Below, piece by piece: positions 62,001-64,000 of a DNA stretch of 64,000 nucleotides. The notes under the pieces were generated by a model. It saw only the letters and a program-made list of their open reading frames with translations, was not told the origin of the DNA and made no database searches. The position numbers were made by a program, and so were the translations under genes. Position 1 is the first letter of the stretch, and each line of letters begins with the position of its first letter. Source of the DNA: Ciona intestinalis (lineage: Eukaryota; Chordata; Ascidiacea; Phlebobranchia; Cionidae); the NCBI RefSeq assembly GCF_000224145.3, contig NC_020172.2, positions 1,822,626 through 1,886,625 of the forward strand, given 5' to 3'.

Positions 62001-64000
62001 GTGGTTAGCGTGCCTGCCTGTAACCCGGAGGTAATGGGTTCAAGGCTCGTCGCTGCTACCATTGTGGGCGTATTTGGCCGTTGGCAGGACACCTAACGAC
62101 AATTACTTCAACCCAGTGGTCACTAATGGGTTGTCCAAATTATCAGCCATAAGGAAAATGAAATAAAAAAAATAATAACCAACAAAGTAACATGCATGGT
62201 AACTCGTAAGCTGGCATGAGATGTATTAACACTCGTGTTATAGCGACTGTCTTTTTCCAGCCGGGGAAGGATAAAGTAACATTCATTTGTTCGTATTTTA
62301 CAAATTATAATACAACATACTGCACCTAAAAACATAGTAACAATCTATTTCTCTTCACCAGATCTTAGACTACAGTTGCTCCCAAGATCGCGACAACCAA
62401 AAACTTCACTGGATCGATAAATTCACTGAAGAATTGAAAAGTGGTAACTGGGTGATTCCTGCACTTCGACAAATACAAGGAATATGTTTGTTATTTAATG
62501 AGGTGAGTATATGTTGGTATGATATCTCATTATAGCTGTTTTTAGTTTTGTGTTGTCTCTATATAAACTAGTACTGCATTAATCATATGGTCAACTTACC
62601 AAATGTCTGATAGCTATTTGGCATTTCTACTTTAAAAATAAACTGTTATAGCTTTACAAAAATACATTAGATACCAGTAGCCACAGACGCACTATATTTA
62701 TAATTGATATATTGACATTTTGACACTAATCACCATATATACCCCCCATAGGCTCCACAAAACTACCCAAACATGCATCGGACGCAACATTTCTCGTACC
62801 GACCTGAAATAATTAATCGATTGCAAGACAAACACTCCATGGTTACGTTGGTTGCCGTCAACCTTTCCAACTATGTTGAGTTCGCAAGAACCTACGCCCA
62901 AGGTACTGCTTGTTGTTCTTACACAAATAAATAACTTTAATGAAAATAATAATGATTTGATTATCTGTATTCATTTTTACAATGTATGTATGTAATGATA
63001 TATATTGTAAATAAGATTTTTGTGTTCGTCAGATTTTAAAAAAAAATTGAAAACAGTGTGAAAAAGACAGCAGAAATTCTGAATATTTTCATTCAGTTTT
63101 CCATACAAGACTTGCTTTGTATTGAAACTGCATTATCTATCCACAAATAGCCCGGGGTAATTTTCAATTTAAACTCAACAGAAGTCAAACCGGCCATGGT
63201 GTTGCTGCATATTTCTTTTAAAGTGTATTCGGTTACATAATTATGTACCACTATCACTAACGCAGCATTGTTTAATTTCAACAGATTTTTAAAAACTAAT
63301 TAACATGTGACTATGGATCTTACTGTTTTACTTGTTTTTATAATATTTTTTTTTTATTCCAGAAAATCCTCGTTACAGGCCAAGTGAAATAAGAAATGGA
63401 AGTAGATACACGCATATACAGGAGATAAATGAAAGACTGAACTTTCTACGTTTTATATTAAAAGGTATTGAATATCAGAAAGAACATGTTTATACTGATG
63501 TTCTTACACAATATAAAGTTGTGTAGCCACCCCCATATAAAAGCATATCAAGGATATTTAATAATCCAAAGTGAACAATAATATTGGGAGAAAAATAAAC
63601 CACAGCTGAAACAACCGAACAAACGTGCTGTTATTAGGAATTTCATAGAAAAAAAGGCAAAGTGCATTTCATGACATGTATGGTATTTTAATACCTAGTA
63701 CATCAACATCATGTAAAATAAACAGAATTACCACCAATCCACCATAGTCTTAGTATAAGGTGTATAGTAAACCTTGTGCAATGTTAATATAAAGGAATGT
63801 GTTAAACCTCTCCTTATTACATGGTATAATAAACCTGTATTTAATTGTCAATTCTATGTTCCACACAGATGGTCAGTTATGGTTATGTGCGCCACAAGCT
63901 TGTCAGATATGGACATGTCTTGCTGAGAACAGTGTTTACCAGAGTGATCAGGAAGCTTGCTTTCAATGGTTCTCAAAACTAATGGGTGAAGAACCAGACC
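56010..64000 (+). CDS. USP9X: USP9X/FAF-type ubiquitin-specific protease, 5' part
   Basis: Sixteen exons within the window (736 codons, open at the right edge): 56010-56012, 56840-56954, 57237-57304, 57364-57574, 57775-57881, 58041-58259, 58481-58596, 59249-59512, 59724-59862, 60198-60350, 60786-60890, 61341-61523, 62362-62502, 62752-62902, 63363-63464, 63869-64000+. The match to USP9X is unmistakable in segments such as [36 protein letters not shown] and [11 protein letters not shown]. These form the alpha-helical N-terminal scaffold; the Cys/His protease domain lies beyond the window. Known role: a large, essential deubiquitinase stabilising trafficking and signalling proteins. The N-terminal tail has an APPPYEEV (PPxY) motif. 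The start is inferred: the ATG is the last codon of exon 1, then intron, and the frame is continuous from GAT ACA. Confidence 0.92.
58981..59087. mobile_element. hAT-type MITE with 8-bp target duplication
   Basis: Terminal repeats CAGTGGCGCAGCCAG and CTGGCTGCGCCACTG are perfect inverted complements. The 8-mer ATTGTATG occurs immediately on both sides (58973-58980 and 59088-59095). The 107-bp element lies in intron 7 of the USP9X-like gene; its inside is two C-rich/G-rich runs around an AT-rich centre. Confidence 0.9.
61984..62285 (+). mobile_element. tRNA-related composite SINE in USP9X-like intron 12
   Basis: A tRNA-like head (GGCGCGGTGGCAAAGTGGTT, B-box-like GGTTCAAGGC) is followed by GGGCGTATTTGGCCG, a ~90-bp tail ending near an A-rich stretch (62155-62180), then a second module (62190-62285) found alone and inverted at 15565. 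This fits a composite SINE. Confidence 0.7.

Noticed and set aside
1..64000. CRISPR arrays, operons, bacterial or viral sequence
   Set aside because: All genes are intron-split metazoan genes; no direct-repeat/spacer pattern and no viral reading frame was seen.

Overview
The window is intron-rich, AT-rich chordate DNA and almost certainly comes from the ascidian Ciona (C. intestinalis type A / C. robusta). The decisive signature is two tandem gene pairs. In each, a polycystin-1-like receptor gene carries, inside its first intron and on the opposite strand, a two-exon gene for a secreted fibrinogen-like protein. From established knowledge this is the s-Themis (sperm) / v-Themis (egg vitelline coat) organisation of the Ciona self-sterility loci. 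A tandem arrangement with a cation-channel-bearing s-Themis fits locus B (B and B2), but which copy is B and which B2 cannot be settled here. Short introns, many small TIR elements and a tRNA-like SINE also fit Ciona.

Layout. 0-1.4 kb: a ~780 bp TIR element, a broken SDR relic, a SINE and a 50-N gap. 1.5-3.3 kb: an intact short-chain dehydrogenase (SDR) gene on the minus strand. 3.9-12.1 kb: first Themis pair; its s-Themis runs into a 500-N gap before the channel half. 12.5-15.4 kb: two further SDR copies, both broken. 16.5-30.1 kb: second Themis pair, complete; 35 s-Themis exons sum to 2,734 codons plus stop with all phases consistent. 30.7-37.8 kb: a 14-exon animal lipoxygenase (694 aa) whose introns are packed with one MITE family. 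41.8-54.5 kb: a 17-exon membrane protein (900 aa) with an N-terminal ectodomain, one EGF and a ZP domain. 56.0-64 kb: the 5' third of a USP9X/FAF-type deubiquitinase, cut by the window edge.

How the parts work together. In the Themis pairs the egg-coat ligand and the sperm receptor are inherited as one unit: v-Themis begins 12-13 bp from s-Themis exon 2. Both flanks of the duplicated blocks (SDR side and REJ-to-PLAT side) are nearly identical between copies. The central 3-4 kb, holding all of v-Themis and s-Themis exons 1 to early 4, is strongly divergent, as expected for a hypervariable recognition cassette. The lipoxygenase, ZP protein and deubiquitinase are ordinary single-copy neighbours; any link to fertilisation is speculation, although ZP domains are typical of egg coats.

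Exon boundaries were worked out by hand from splice signals, phase continuity and homology. Coding sums are multiples of three for the complete genes (v-Themis x2, s-Themis copy 2, SDR copy A, lipoxygenase, ZP gene).
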